From Microbacterium sp. LWH7-1.2 (GTDB taxonomy: Bacteria > Actinomycetota > Actinomycetes > Actinomycetales > Microbacteriaceae): a stretch of DNA of 64,000 nt. Shown here piece after piece: positions 39,733 to 50,492 of this stretch. The first letter of the stretch is position 1, and the number at the start of each line of letters is the position of its first letter. The notes under the pieces are model-generated. The model saw nothing but the letters and a program-made list of their open reading frames with translations, did not search any database and was not told the origin of the DNA. Location of the stretch: the NCBI RefSeq assembly GCF_038397755.1, contig NZ_CP151637.1:434001-498000 (forward strand), in the 5' to 3' direction. A program made the translations under genes and the position numbers.

Positions 39733-41178
39733 GTGACAGAGCCCGTCCCGCCCGCCGCCCAACTCGTCGTCGTCGCCAATCGCCTCCCCGTCGACCGGGT
39801 CGTCGACGTCGCCGATGAGCAGGACTGGCGCCGCTCGCCCGGAGGGCTCGTGACGGCCCTCGAGCCGGTGATGCGGCGCGCCGACGGAGCGTGGGTGGGC
39901 TGGCCGGGCCAGCCTGACATCGAGGTCGAGCCGTTCGAGTTCGAAGGCACGCATCTGGTCCCGGTGTCGCTGAGCGCCGAAGAGGTCGAGCTCTACTACG
40001 AAGGCATGTCGAACGACACGTTCTGGCCCCTCTACCACGACGTGATCGCGGCGCCGCGGTACCGGCGCCTGTGGTGGGATGCGTACGTCAAGGTGAACCG
40101 CCGCTTCGCCGAGGCAGCCGCAGGCGTGGCCGCCGAGGGCGGCACGGTGTGGGTGCAGGATTACCAGCTGCAGCTGGTGCCCCAGATGCTGCGCGAAGCG
40201 CGCCCCGACCTCACCATCGGCTACTTCCACCACATTCCCTTCCCGGCATACGGGCTCTATTCGCAGCTGCCCTGGCGACGTCAGGTGCTCGAGGGCCTGC
40301 TCGGCGCCGACGTCATCGGCTTCCAGCGCGTGGCGGATGCCGGCAACTTCGCGCGCGCCGTGCGCCGGCAGCTCCGTTACCAGACGAAGGCGACCGGCAT
40401 CACGGTGCCCGAGCCGGACGGCTCGACCCGCAACGCGCTCGCCAAGGCGTTCCCGATCTCGATCGACACCGGCTCGTACATCGAGCTCGCCGGACGCCCC
40501 GACATCATGGCCCGCGCGGCCGAGATCCGCGAGAGCCTCGGCAACCCGAAGAAGATCCTGCTCGGGGTCGACCGGCTCGACTACACGAAGGGCATCCGCC
40601 ATCGTCTGAAGGCGTTCGGCGAGCTCCTCGAGGACGGCCGGATCGACGTCGAGGACGTCACCCTCGTGCAGGTCGCGAGCCCGAGCCGTGAACGCGTCGA
40701 GGCATACATGCAGCTGCGTGACGAGATCGAGCTCACCGTCGGCCGCATCAACGGCGACCACGACACGATGGGGCACACCGCCATCCGCTACCTGCACCAG
40801 GCGTACCCGCGTGAAGAGATGGTGGCGCTGTTCCGCGCCGCCGACGTCATGCTCGTGACGGCGTTGCGTGACGGGATGAACCTCGTCGCCAAGGAGTACG
40901 TCGCAGCGCGCACCGACAATCGCGGCGTACTGGTGCTGAGCGAGTTCGCCGGCGCCGCCGACGAGCTTCCGAGCGCCATCCGCATCAATCCGCACGACAT
41001 CCACGGGATGAAGGAGGCGATCATGCGCGCGATCGAGATGCCGGCCGCCGAGCAGGGCCGCCGCATGCGGGCGCTGCGCAAGAAGGTCGTCGAGAGCGAC
41101 GTCGCCAGCTGGTCGCGGTCCTTCCTCGACGCGCTCGACGCCGCGCGTGCGAGCAAGCGCGCGAAGGCCGGCGCATGA
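39733..41178 (+). CDS. otsA: Trehalose-6-phosphate synthase
   Basis: 481 aa GT20 glycosyltransferase. LVVVANRLPVDR opens the protein, then SPGGLVTALEPVMRRADGAW, WVQDYQLQLVPQMLR, IGYFHHIPFPAYGLYSQLPW, VDRLDYTKGI and LRDGMNLVAKEYVAAR follow. These are the substrate- and UDP/ADP-glucose-binding motifs of OtsA. GTG 39733 follows TCAGGAGA. It joins a nucleotide sugar and glucose-6-phosphate to trehalose-6-phosphate. The stop overlaps otsB. Confidence 0.96.
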   Translation: MTEPVPPAAQLVVVANRLPVDRVVDVADEQDWRRSPGGLVTALEPVMRRADGAWVGWPGQPDIEVEPFEFEGTHLVPVSLSAEEVELYYEGMSNDTFWPLYHDVIAAPRYRRLWWDAYVKVNRRFAEAAAGVAAEGGTVWVQDYQLQLVPQMLREARPDLTIGYFHHIPFPAYGLYSQLPWRRQVLEGLLGADVIGFQRVADAGNFARAVRRQLRYQTKATGITVPEPDGSTRNALAKAFPISIDTGSYIELAGRPDIMARAAEIRESLGNPKKILLGVDRLDYTKGIRHRLKAFGELLEDGRIDVEDVTLVQVASPSRERVEAYMQLRDEIELTVGRINGDHDTMGHTAIRYLHQAYPREEMVALFRAADVMLVTALRDGMNLVAKEYVAARTDNRGVLVLSEFAGAADELPSAIRINPHDIHGMKEAIMRAIEMPAAEQGRRMRALRKKVVESDVASWSRSFLDALDAARASKRAKAGA

Positions 41179-41954
41179 CCGCAGCGGACGACGCGATCGC
41201 CCGGCTCGCAGCATCCGATCGCCTGCTCGTCGCCCTCGATTTCGACGGCACGCTGTCGCCGCTGGAGGATGAGCCGATGGATGCGCGGATGCTGCCCGCC
41301 GCACGGGACGCCGTGGACGCGCTGGTCGCGACGCCGGACACCATCGTCGCGTTCGTGTCGGGGCGGAGCCTCGTGGACCTGCGGGTCATCGCCGAGCACG
41401 GCGACGGTTCGAGGGAGCTTCTCGCCGGGTCGCACGGCGCGGAGTTCTGGATACCGGGCGAGGGCATCGCGAGCCACGGCGAAGACGAGGCGGGTGTCGC
41501 CCTGCGCGACGCGCTGCGGGGCCACGCGGAGGACGCCACCGCGCACCTCGAGGGCGTCTGGATCGAGCCGAAGACCTTCGGGTTCGGCGTGCACACCCGG
41601 CGCGCCACGACCGAGGCGGCCGCCGAGGCGAATCGCCTCGTCGACGAGATCGTCGCTGCCGAAGCGCCGCACTGGCGCCGCCGCACCGGGCACAACATCG
41701 TCGAGTTCGCGTTCCGGCACGAGGGCAAGGACTCCGCGATCGCCGAACTGCGCGAGCGCGTCGGCGCGACGGCCGTGCTCTTCGCCGGCGACGACGTCAC
41801 GGACGAGGACGCGCTGGCGAGCCTCGGAGAGGGGGACGTCGGCGTGCGCGTGGGGGAGGGGCAGACCTCCGCCACGGTGCGGGTCGCCGACATCGCGGCT
41901 CTCGCGGCGCTGCTGCAGCGGCTCGCAGCGGCGCGTTCGCTGAGCCGGGCATAG
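41175..41954 (+). CDS. otsB: Trehalose-6-phosphate phosphatase
   Basis: 259 aa HAD phosphatase. Motif I is [13 protein letters not shown] with both catalytic Asp residues; [11 protein letters not shown] follows, and the acidic motif is [16 protein letters not shown] 41175 overlaps otsA (ATGA). It removes phosphate from trehalose-6-phosphate to yield trehalose, a compatible solute. Confidence 0.93.
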   Translation: MTAADDAIARLAASDRLLVALDFDGTLSPLEDEPMDARMLPAARDAVDALVATPDTIVAFVSGRSLVDLRVIAEHGDGSRELLAGSHGAEFWIPGEGIASHGEDEAGVALRDALRGHAEDATAHLEGVWIEPKTFGFGVHTRRATTEAAAEANRLVDEIVAAEAPHWRRRTGHNIVEFAFRHEGKDSAIAELRERVGATAVLFAGDDVTDEDALASLGEGDVGVRVGEGQTSATVRVADIAALAALLQRLAAARSLSRA

Positions 41955-42015
41955 GTCACGCCCCGCCTCCGTCACTCTGGGCGAGCGAGTCGCCGTGCGG
42001 GAATACACTGAACCA

Positions 42016-43734
42016 ATGGCCCAGCCCGATTCGCTTGCTGACAACTCCATCGACATCAAGCCCCGCAGTCGCGTCGTCACCGACGGCATCGAAGCCACGA
42101 CATCGCGCGGCATGCTCCGTGCCGTCGGCATGGGCGACGCGGACTGGGACAAGCCGCAGATCGGCATCGCGTCGAGCTGGAACGAGATCACCCCCTGCAA
42201 CCTGAGCCTCGACCGGCTTGCGCAGGGCGCCAAGGAGGGTGTGCACGCAGGCGGCGGATACCCCCTCCAGTTCGGCACCATCTCGGTGTCGGACGGCATC
42301 TCGATGGGCCACGAGGGCATGCACTTCTCGCTCGTCTCGCGCGAGGTGATCGCCGACTCGGTCGAGACCGTCATCATGGCCGAGCGCCTCGACGGCTCGG
42401 TGCTGCTCGCCGGCTGCGACAAGTCGATCCCCGGAATGCTGATGGCATCGGCGCGCCTCGACCTGTCGAGCGTCTTCCTCTACGCCGGCTCGATCGCGCC
42501 CGGCTGGGTCAAGCTCTCGGACGGCACCGAGAAGGACGTCACCATCATCGACTCGTTCGAGGCCGTGGGCGCGTGCCTCGCGGGCAAGATGAGCGAAGCC
42601 GACCTCAAGCGGATCGAGTGCGCGATCGCTCCCGGCGAGGGTGCGTGCGGCGGCATGTACACGGCCAACACGATGGCCTCCGTCGCCGAGGCGCTCGGCC
42701 TCAGCCTCCCCGGCTCGGCCGCGCCGCCCTCGGCCGACCGCCGCCGCGACTACTTCGCGCACCGCTCCGGCGAGGCGGTCGTCAACCTGCTGCGCCAGGG
42801 CATCACGACGCGCGACATCCTCACCAAGGAGGCGTTCGAGAACGCGATCGCGCTGGCGATGGCGCTGGGCGGCTCGACCAACGTCGTGCTGCACCTCCTC
42901 GCGATCGCCCGCGAGGCCGACGTCGACCTGAGCCTGCACGACTTCAACCGCATCGGCGACAAGGTCCCGCACGTGGCAGACATGAAGCCGTTCGGCAAGT
43001 ACGTCATGAACGACGTCGACCGCCATGGGGGCATCCCGGTCATCATGAAGGCGATGCTCGACGAGGGCCTGCTGCACGGCGACGCGCTGACCGTCACGGG
43101 CAAGACGCTGGCCGAGAACCTCGCCGACCTGAACCCCGGCCCGGTCGACGGCACCGTCATCCACTCGTTCGACGACCCGATCCACGCCAAGGGCGGCATC
43201 ACGATCCTGCACGGCTCGATCGCTCCCGAGGGAGCCGTCGTCAAGTCCGCCGGCTTCGACGCGGATGTCTTCGAAGGCCCCGCGCGCGTGTTCGAGCGCG
43301 AGCGCGCCGCGATGGACGCCTTGGAGGCCGGCGAGATCGCGGCGGGCGACGTCGTGGTCATCCGTTACGAGGGCCCCAAGGGCGGGCCGGGCATGCGCGA
43401 GATGCTCGCGATCACCGCCGCCATCAAGGGCGCGGGGCTCGGAAAAGATGTACTACTCTTGACGGACGGCAGATTCTCAGGCGGCACAACCGGACTGTGC
43501 ATCGGCCACATAGCACCCGAAGCGGTGGACGCAGGTCCCATCGCCTTCGTGCGCGATGGTGATCTGATACGGGTCGATATCGCGGCTCGCACTCTCGACC
43601 TACTCGTCGACGAGGCTGAGCTTGACTCCCGCCGCTCTGGGTGGGAGCCGCTTCCCCCGCGCTATACCCGTGGCGTCCTTGCCAAGTACTCCCGACTCGT
43701 GCGCTCCGCTGCGGAGGGCGCGACCACCGGTTGA
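42016..43734 (+). CDS. ilvD: Dihydroxy-acid dehydratase
   Basis: 572 aa. Iron-sulfur cysteines are in [13 protein letters not shown] and [13 protein letters not shown], with [16 protein letters not shown] near the C-terminus. It dehydrates dihydroxy acids in valine and isoleucine synthesis. ATG 42016 is preferred to ATG 41995, which lacks a usable leader. From about 43440 the codon choice changes abruptly (AGA, AAA, ATA, GTA, CTA and many T-ending codons), although the protein stays conserved, as if the 3' end came from another source. Confidence 0.95.
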   Translation: MAQPDSLADNSIDIKPRSRVVTDGIEATTSRGMLRAVGMGDADWDKPQIGIASSWNEITPCNLSLDRLAQGAKEGVHAGGGYPLQFGTISVSDGISMGHEGMHFSLVSREVIADSVETVIMAERLDGSVLLAGCDKSIPGMLMASARLDLSSVFLYAGSIAPGWVKLSDGTEKDVTIIDSFEAVGACLAGKMSEADLKRIECAIAPGEGACGGMYTANTMASVAEALGLSLPGSAAPPSADRRRDYFAHRSGEAVVNLLRQGITTRDILTKEAFENAIALAMALGGSTNVVLHLLAIAREADVDLSLHDFNRIGDKVPHVADMKPFGKYVMNDVDRHGGIPVIMKAMLDEGLLHGDALTVTGKTLAENLADLNPGPVDGTVIHSFDDPIHAKGGITILHGSIAPEGAVVKSAGFDADVFEGPARVFERERAAMDALEAGEIAAGDVVVIRYEGPKGGPGMREMLAITAAIKGAGLGKDVLLLTDGRFSGGTTGLCIGHIAPEAVDAGPIAFVRDGDLIRVDIAARTLDLLVDEAELDSRRSGWEPLPPRYTRGVLAKYSRLVRSAAEGATTG

Positions 43735-43780
43735 GCCTGGCTTCCGACATCCCCTCCGACCCACTTCAGAGGAAATCACC

Positions 43781-45586
43781 ATGTCAGCCGACACCGCTGC
43801 GGCCGTTCCCCGGCCGCCAGCCCGCACCGCCTCGACGCCCGTGCTCTCGGGCGCGGAAGCGGTCGTCCGTTCACTCGACCTGCTCGGAGTGACCGACGTC
43901 TTCGGTCTTCCCGGCGGGGCGATCATGCCCGTCTACGACCCGCTCATGGACGACGAATCCGTGCGCCACATCCTCGTCCGTCACGAGCAGGGCGCCGGTC
44001 ACGCCGCCGAAGGCTACGCGGCGGCATCCGGTCGTGTCGGCGTCGCACTGGCGACGTCGGGCCCGGGCGCCACGAACCTCGTCACCGCCATCGCCGACGC
44101 GTACATGGACTCCGTGCCGATCGTGTGCATCACCGGCCAGGTCTTCTCCACCCTCATGGGAACCGACGCGTTCCAGGAGGCCGACATCGTGGGCATCACG
44201 ATGCCGATCACCAAGCACTCGTTCCTGGTCAAGCGCGCGGAGGACATCCCGGGCGCGATCGCCGCGGCGTTCGAGATCGCGTCGACCGGACGACCCGGCC
44301 CCGTGCTCGTCGACATCACGAAAGATGCGCAGCAGGCCGAGGTGCCCTTCGTGTGGCCGCCGAACATCGACCTGCCGGGCTACCGCCCGGTGACCAAGGC
44401 GCACGGCAAGCAGATCCACGCCGCGGCTCAGCTCATCGCCGACGCCAAGAAGCCCGTCCTTTACGTCGGCGGCGGCGTGATCCGTGCTCGTGCGTCCGAG
44501 GAGCTCCGTTCGCTCGCCGAGACGACGGGCGCGCCGGTGGTCACGACCCTCATGGCCCGCGGCGCGTTCCCGGACTCGCACGCGCAGCACCTGGGCATGC
44601 CCGGCATGCACGGCACGGTGCCGGCGGTGCTCGCGCTGCAGGAGGCCGACCTCATCGTCGCCCTCGGCGCGCGCTTCGACGACCGCGTCACCGGCAAGGC
44701 CGCGCTGTTCGCCCCCTACGCGAAGGTCGTGCACGTCGACATCGACCCCGCCGAGATCTCGAAGATCCGCACCGCCGATGTGCCGATCGTGGGCGACCTC
44801 AAGGATGTGCTCGTCGACCTCGACGTCGCGTTCCGTGCGGTCAGCGGGGGCACCGAGCCCGACATCTCCGAGTGGTGGTCGTTCCTCGACGGCCTGCGCG
44901 ACGAGTTCCCGCTCGGCTACACGCAGCCGACCGACGGGCTCATGTCGCCGCAGTACGTCATCAAGCGCATCGGCGAGCTGACCGGCCCCGAGGGCGTCTA
45001 CGCCGCCGGCGTCGGCCAGCACCAGATGTGGGCCGCGCAGTTCATCAAGTACGAGCGTCCGAACGCGTGGCTCAACTCCGGCGGTGCCGGCACGATGGGC
45101 TATTCGGTGCCCGCCGCGATGGGCGCGAAGGTCGCCGAACCCGACCGCGTCGTGTGGGCGATCGACGGCGACGGCTGCTTCCAGATGACCAATCAGGAGC
45201 TCGCCACCTGCGCGATCAACAACATCCCGATCAAGGTCGCGATCATCAACAACTCGTCGCTGGGTATGGTGCGCCAGTGGCAGACGCTGTTCTACGACGG
45301 CCGTCACTCCCACACCGATCTCAACACCGGCCACGGAACGGTGCGCATCCCCGACTTCGTGAAGTTGGCGGAGGCGTACGGCTGCCTCGCGATCCGCGTG
45401 GAAAAGGAGGAGGACGTGGATGCCGCGATCCGTACGGCCCTCGAGACGAACGACCGTCCCGTGGTCATCGACTTCGTGGTGAGCGCCGACGCGATGGTGT
45501 GGCCGATGGTGCCGCAGGGCGTGAGCAACAGCTATGTCCAGTACGCGCGGGACCACTCGCCCGCCTTCGACGAGCAGGAGGACTGA
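43781..45586 (+). CDS. ilvB: Acetolactate synthase, large subunit
   Basis: 601 aa ThDP enzyme. [18 protein letters not shown] holds the catalytic Glu; [26 protein letters not shown] and the ThDP motif [19 protein letters not shown] also follow. It makes acetolactate or acetohydroxybutyrate. ATG 43781 follows AGAGGAAA. It is followed after 3 bases by the regulatory subunit. No leader-peptide attenuator was seen upstream. Confidence 0.96.
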   Translation: MSADTAAAVPRPPARTASTPVLSGAEAVVRSLDLLGVTDVFGLPGGAIMPVYDPLMDDESVRHILVRHEQGAGHAAEGYAAASGRVGVALATSGPGATNLVTAIADAYMDSVPIVCITGQVFSTLMGTDAFQEADIVGITMPITKHSFLVKRAEDIPGAIAAAFEIASTGRPGPVLVDITKDAQQAEVPFVWPPNIDLPGYRPVTKAHGKQIHAAAQLIADAKKPVLYVGGGVIRARASEELRSLAETTGAPVVTTLMARGAFPDSHAQHLGMPGMHGTVPAVLALQEADLIVALGARFDDRVTGKAALFAPYAKVVHVDIDPAEISKIRTADVPIVGDLKDVLVDLDVAFRAVSGGTEPDISEWWSFLDGLRDEFPLGYTQPTDGLMSPQYVIKRIGELTGPEGVYAAGVGQHQMWAAQFIKYERPNAWLNSGGAGTMGYSVPAAMGAKVAEPDRVVWAIDGDGCFQMTNQELATCAINNIPIKVAIINNSSLGMVRQWQTLFYDGRHSHTDLNTGHGTVRIPDFVKLAEAYGCLAIRVEKEEDVDAAIRTALETNDRPVVIDFVVSADAMVWPMVPQGVSNSYVQYARDHSPAFDEQED

Positions 45587-45589
45587 GAC

Positions 45590-46099
45590 ATGACGAGTCA
45601 CGTGCTGAGCCTCCTCGTGGAGGACAAGCCCGGTCTGCTGACGCGCGTCGCGGGTCTGTTCGCCCGTCGCGGCTTCAACATCGAATCGCTCGCGGTGGGT
45701 GTCACCGAAGTGCCCGGACTCTCGCGCATCACGGTCGTCGTGGACGTCGACGAGCTTCCCCTCGAGCAGGTCACGAAGCAGCTCAACAAGCTGATCAACG
45801 TCATCAAGATCGTCGAGCTCGACCCCGCTGCATCCGTCCAGCGCGAGCACATGCTCGTGAAGGTGCGCGCCGACAATCAGACGCGCTCGAACGTGCTCGA
45901 GGTCGTGAACCTCTTCCGCGGCCAGATCGTCGACTACGCGCCCGACGCGCTGGTGGTCGAGGTCACCGGCGACAAGGGCAAGGTCGACGCATTCCTGCGC
46001 GCGCTCGAGCCGTTCGGCATCAAGGAGCTGGCGCAGTCCGGCCTCCTCGCCATCGGTCGCGGCGGCAAGAGCATCACCGAGCGCGTGCTGCGCGGCTGA
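45590..46099 (+). CDS. ilvN: Acetolactate synthase, small (regulatory) subunit
   Basis: 169 aa. The N-terminal ACT domain (LSLLVEDKPGLLTRVAGLFARR) is followed by the C-terminal ALS_ss_C domain (ANVLEVVNLFRGQIVD-like region, ending GRGGKSITERVLRG). It binds valine for feedback control and stimulates the large subunit. ATG 45590 is 3 bases past ilvB. Confidence 0.95.
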   Translation: MTSHVLSLLVEDKPGLLTRVAGLFARRGFNIESLAVGVTEVPGLSRITVVVDVDELPLEQVTKQLNKLINVIKIVELDPAASVQREHMLVKVRADNQTRSNVLEVVNLFRGQIVDYAPDALVVEVTGDKGKVDAFLRALEPFGIKELAQSGLLAIGRGGKSITERVLRG

Positions 46100-47194
<1,095 letters not shown>

Positions 47195-47205
47195 CCCCCT
47201 CACTG

Positions 47206-47239
47206 AAGGCCCGGTTCCCTGAGGGAACCGGGCCTTTTC
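47206..47239 (+). terminator. Rho-independent terminator after ilvC
   Basis: AAGGCCCGGTTCCCT (47206-47220) pairs perfectly with AGGGAACCGGGCCTT (47222-47236) and is followed by TTT. This closes the ilv operon. Confidence 0.9.
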
Positions 47240-47320
47240 GCGTTGCTGAGAGTTTCCTCATCCGGGGAGTCTTGTCGGCGCGCGTGGCCACATGGTTCGA
47301 TCCTCGCCATGGGAGAAAAC

Positions 47321-49156
47321 ATGCCTGATCACGCGCCCGACCACGACCTCGGGACACCGGCGGAGAACCCGCCCCGTTCCGGTCTGAGCCGGCGCAATTT
47401 CCTCGTCGGCGTCTCCGCAGCGAGCGTGCTCGCCGCGGCCGGCTGGGTGCAGTCGCCCCATGCCATCGCCGCGTCCGGCGGAAGGTCGGTGACCATCACG
47501 GTCATGGGCACGTCCGACATCCACGCGAACGCGCTCAACTGGGACTACTACAGGGACGCCGCTTACAGCGACAGCGCGGGAAACACGATCGGGCTGGCCC
47601 GCGTGTCGAGCCTGGTGAACCAGATCCGCGCCGACCGGGGACGGGGCCGAACGTTGCTCTTCGACGCCGGCGACACGATCCAGGGCTCGCCGCTGGGCTT
47701 CTACTACGCGACGGTGGACCCGGTGACCGCCTCGGGCGCGATCCATCCGATCGCCGCGGCGTTCAACACCATCGGCTACGACGCCGTCGCGCTGGGCAAC
47801 CACGAGTTCAACTACGGCCTCGACTTCCTCGACAACTGGATCTCGCAGTTGGATGCCCCGGCGCTCGCCGCGAACGCCGTGCACGCGGGGACGACCGACC
47901 CGGCGTTCCGGCCGTATGTCGTGAAGAAGATGAACATCCCCGGCTACAAGCCGATCCGCGTCGGCGTGCTCGGGCTCACCAACCCCGGTGTCGTGATCTG
48001 GGACAAGGCGAACGTGAGCGGCCGCATCGACGTGCTCGACGTCGTCGAGACGGCGGCGCGCTGGGTGCCGGTGATGCGGGCGGAGGGCGTCGACGTCGTC
48101 GTCGTGAGCGTGCATGCCGGCGACAGCGGTCTGTCGTCGTACGGCTCCGACATCCCGGTCGAGAACGCGTCCGCGCTGCTCGCGGAGCAGGTGCCGGGGA
48201 TCGACGCGATCCTCTTCGGCCACGCACACCTCGACATCCCGCAGCGCTTCGTGACGAACAAGGTCACGGGCAAGCAGGTGGTCATGAGCGAGCCGAAGAA
48301 CTGGGGACAGCGCCTCAGCGTGTTCGACCTCACGCTCACGATCGAGCGCGGCAAGTGGGTTGTCACCGCCGCGAAGTCGCTCACCGTCAACACGAACACC
48401 GTCGCGGACGACCCCGCGCTCGTCCAGGTCGTGAAGGCGCAGCACGATGCGGTGGTCGCGTACGTCAACACGCCGGTCGCGACGTCCACCGAGGTCCTCT
48501 CCGCCGCCGAGTCGTGCTGGAAGGACACCGCGGTCCTCGACTACGTCCACCACGTCCAGATCGATACGGTGTCGAAGGCGATCGCGGGCACGCCCGAGGC
48601 ATCCCTTCCCATCATCTCGCTCGCGGCGCCGTTCAACCGCGCCGCGACATTCCCGGCCGGGCAGGTCACGATCAAGGACGTCGCGGGGCTGTACATCTAC
48701 GACAACACCCTGCTCGGGTCGGTGATCACGGGCGCGCAGATCAAGGACTACCTCGAGTATTCGGCCAAGTACTTCCAGCAGGTCGCGCCCGACGCTCCTG
48801 TCGCACCCGCCACCTGGACCAACGCCCTCAGCACGCCGGACTACAACTTCGACCAGTTCTCGGGCGTCACGTATGACATCGACATCTCTCAGCCGCAGGG
48901 TTCCCGCATCGCGAACCTCGCTTTCGAGGGCGCCCCGGTCACGGCCGACCAGCGGTTCGTGGTGGCGATCAACAACTACCGGCAGTCCGGTGGCGGCGGA
49001 TTCCCGCACGTCGCGACGGCACCCGTTGTGTACAACGCGCAGGTCGCGATCCGCGAGGCGATCGTCGCGTACGCCTCGGCGACCGGGGTGATCGACCCCG
49101 CCGACTTCCACGTCGAGAACTGGCGGCTCGTGCGCGCGGGCACGCCGGTGTTCTGA
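47321..49156 (+). CDS. Secreted 5'-nucleotidase / 2',3'-cyclic-nucleotide phosphodiesterase family protein
   Basis: 611 aa. The twin-arginine signal SRRNFLVG (Arg24-Arg25) and a hydrophobic stretch predict Tat export. The metallophosphoesterase domain has GTSDIHAN, FDAGDTIQGSP, GNHEFNYG and GHAHLD. The C-terminal 5'-nucleotidase domain starts near 370 and ends RQSGGGGFPHV. It probably hydrolyses extracellular nucleotides for phosphate or nucleoside uptake. ATG 47321 has GGGAGA seven bases upstream; ATG 47309 has no ribosome site. It is flanked by terminators, so it is monocistronic. Confidence 0.88.
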   Translation: MPDHAPDHDLGTPAENPPRSGLSRRNFLVGVSAASVLAAAGWVQSPHAIAASGGRSVTITVMGTSDIHANALNWDYYRDAAYSDSAGNTIGLARVSSLVNQIRADRGRGRTLLFDAGDTIQGSPLGFYYATVDPVTASGAIHPIAAAFNTIGYDAVALGNHEFNYGLDFLDNWISQLDAPALAANAVHAGTTDPAFRPYVVKKMNIPGYKPIRVGVLGLTNPGVVIWDKANVSGRIDVLDVVETAARWVPVMRAEGVDVVVVSVHAGDSGLSSYGSDIPVENASALLAEQVPGIDAILFGHAHLDIPQRFVTNKVTGKQVVMSEPKNWGQRLSVFDLTLTIERGKWVVTAAKSLTVNTNTVADDPALVQVVKAQHDAVVAYVNTPVATSTEVLSAAESCWKDTAVLDYVHHVQIDTVSKAIAGTPEASLPIISLAAPFNRAATFPAGQVTIKDVAGLYIYDNTLLGSVITGAQIKDYLEYSAKYFQQVAPDAPVAPATWTNALSTPDYNFDQFSGVTYDIDISQPQGSRIANLAFEGAPVTADQRFVVAINNYRQSGGGGFPHVATAPVVYNAQVAIREAIVAYASATGVIDPADFHVENWRLVRAGTPVF

Positions 49157-49166
49157 CGCGTGCGGT

Positions 49167-49199
49167 GAAGGCCCGGCGCTCTCCGGGCGCCGGGCCTTC
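49167..49199 (+). terminator. Terminator after the nucleotidase gene
   Basis: GAAGGCCCGGCGC (49167-49179) pairs exactly with GCGCCGGGCCTTC (49187-49199) across a 7-base loop. There is no long U-tract. Confidence 0.75.
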
Positions 49200-49407
49200 C
49201 CCTCGCTCCAGCACGCCTCGGCGAGATCGCCCGGCGCGACAGTTCGCCCCGCTCTCACGACGAATACCGGACCAGTGCCGGGCGCACCCGATTGCGATAC
49301 CGGATGCCGCGACCCTGTGTTCACGGCCCTGCGTATCACCGCACCGCGACCGCAACTCACATCACACAGCCTCGCCAACCCGGGCGAGCATCATGAAAGG
49401 AACGGCC

Positions 49408-49614
49408 ATGGACGGGAGCACCCTGACCTTCACGGCCGACCGGCTCGATCGCGAGCGGGCGGCCGCCCTGGATCGCGAGAACGAGATTCTCCGCAGCATC
49501 GCCGACCGCGGCGCGACAGTCACGCCCGAGAGCCCGGCGTCGCATGTCATCGCAGGCCTCGGCGTGTGGTTCCGCAGCCTCTTCGCGAGGCCGCGGCAGC
49601 TGCGATTCTCGTGA
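49408..49614 (+). CDS. Small hypothetical protein
   Basis: 68 aa. The start ATG 49408 is preceded by AAAGGA, supporting translation. The N-terminal half is charged and helical (DRLDRERAAALDRENEILRSI), the C-terminal part short and hydrophobic (VIAGLGVWFRSLFARPR). No family is recognised. A membrane-associated amphipathic tail is possible. It stands alone between a terminator and cutC. Confidence 0.55.
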   Translation: MDGSTLTFTADRLDRERAAALDRENEILRSIADRGATVTPESPASHVIAGLGVWFRSLFARPRQLRFS

Positions 49615-49696
49615 ACCCGTCGGGACCCGCCGCCCGGGAGCGCGGCGGGTCTCACCATGTCTGCGGCGCGCGACGCGCCCGGACTAGGCTCACGAC

Positions 49697-50413
49697 ATGC
49701 CTGCGCCGCGCCCCGTCGAGATCGCCGTCCAAGACCCCGCCGGAGCTCGTGCTGCGATCGCCGCCGGAGCCGCGCGCCTCGAACTGTGCCAGGCATTGGA
49801 CGTCGGAGGCCTGACGCCGTCGCTCGCGACTCTCGAGACGGTGCTGTCCGCCGTCGACCCCTCCACCGTGAACGTGCTGGTGCGTCCGCGCGGCGGCGGG
49901 TTCGTCTACGACCCCGACGAGGTCGCTCTCGTCTCGGCCGACATCCGCGCGTGCGTCGATCGTGGCGCAGGCGGCGTGGTCGTCGGCGCGCTGACTTCCG
50001 CGGGCGGTCTCGATGTCGACGCCCTGCGCAGATGGCGGGATGCCGCGGGCCCGGCGACCCTCGTGTTCCACCGCGCCGTCGACGCCTCCGCCGACCCGTC
50101 GGCCGTCTTCGACGCGCTGGTGGCCGAGCGCGTCGACCGCGTGCTCACCTCGGGCGGGGCGCCGCGCTCCATCGACGGCCTCGCGACGCTGGCGGCGTTC
50201 GCATCGCGTTCGGGCGACGTCGAGGTGATGGCGGGCGGCGGCGTGCAGCCGGCCGACATCCCGGCGCTGTTCGCGGCCGGCGTCGACGCGGTGCACCTGT
50301 CCGCGCGATCGCGCGTCGGCCACGACGCGCCATCCGGCCCGGGTGGCGGCTCAGCCGGGTACGACGCGACGGACCCCGCGCTCGTGGCCGAGGCCGTCGC
50401 CGCCGCCGGCTGA
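49697..50413 (+). CDS. cutC: CutC family protein
   Basis: 238 aa TIM-barrel protein. VEIAVQDPAGARAAIAAGA, LELCQALDVGGLTPS, VLVRPRGGGFVY, VFHRAVDAS, VLTSGGAP and VMAGGGVQPADIP are the CutC family motifs. The family was linked to copper homeostasis in early work; the biochemical function is not settled. It is preceded by no clear operon partner. Composition and start (ATG 49697) look normal. Confidence 0.9.
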   Translation: MPAPRPVEIAVQDPAGARAAIAAGAARLELCQALDVGGLTPSLATLETVLSAVDPSTVNVLVRPRGGGFVYDPDEVALVSADIRACVDRGAGGVVVGALTSAGGLDVDALRRWRDAAGPATLVFHRAVDASADPSAVFDALVAERVDRVLTSGGAPRSIDGLATLAAFASRSGDVEVMAGGGVQPADIPALFAAGVDAVHLSARSRVGHDAPSGPGGGSAGYDATDPALVAEAVAAAG

Positions 50414-50492
50414 GACAACCGTCCCGCAGCTGTACACCGGATGAGCACCGGGGTGCCCGCGCCGGTTCACCTCGCCCGGTCACGGTCGGCTC

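Noticed and set aside
47291..47305. tRNA T-arm-like GGTTCGATCC
   Set aside because: No acceptor or anticodon stem can be drawn around it, and it lies just before a coding start.
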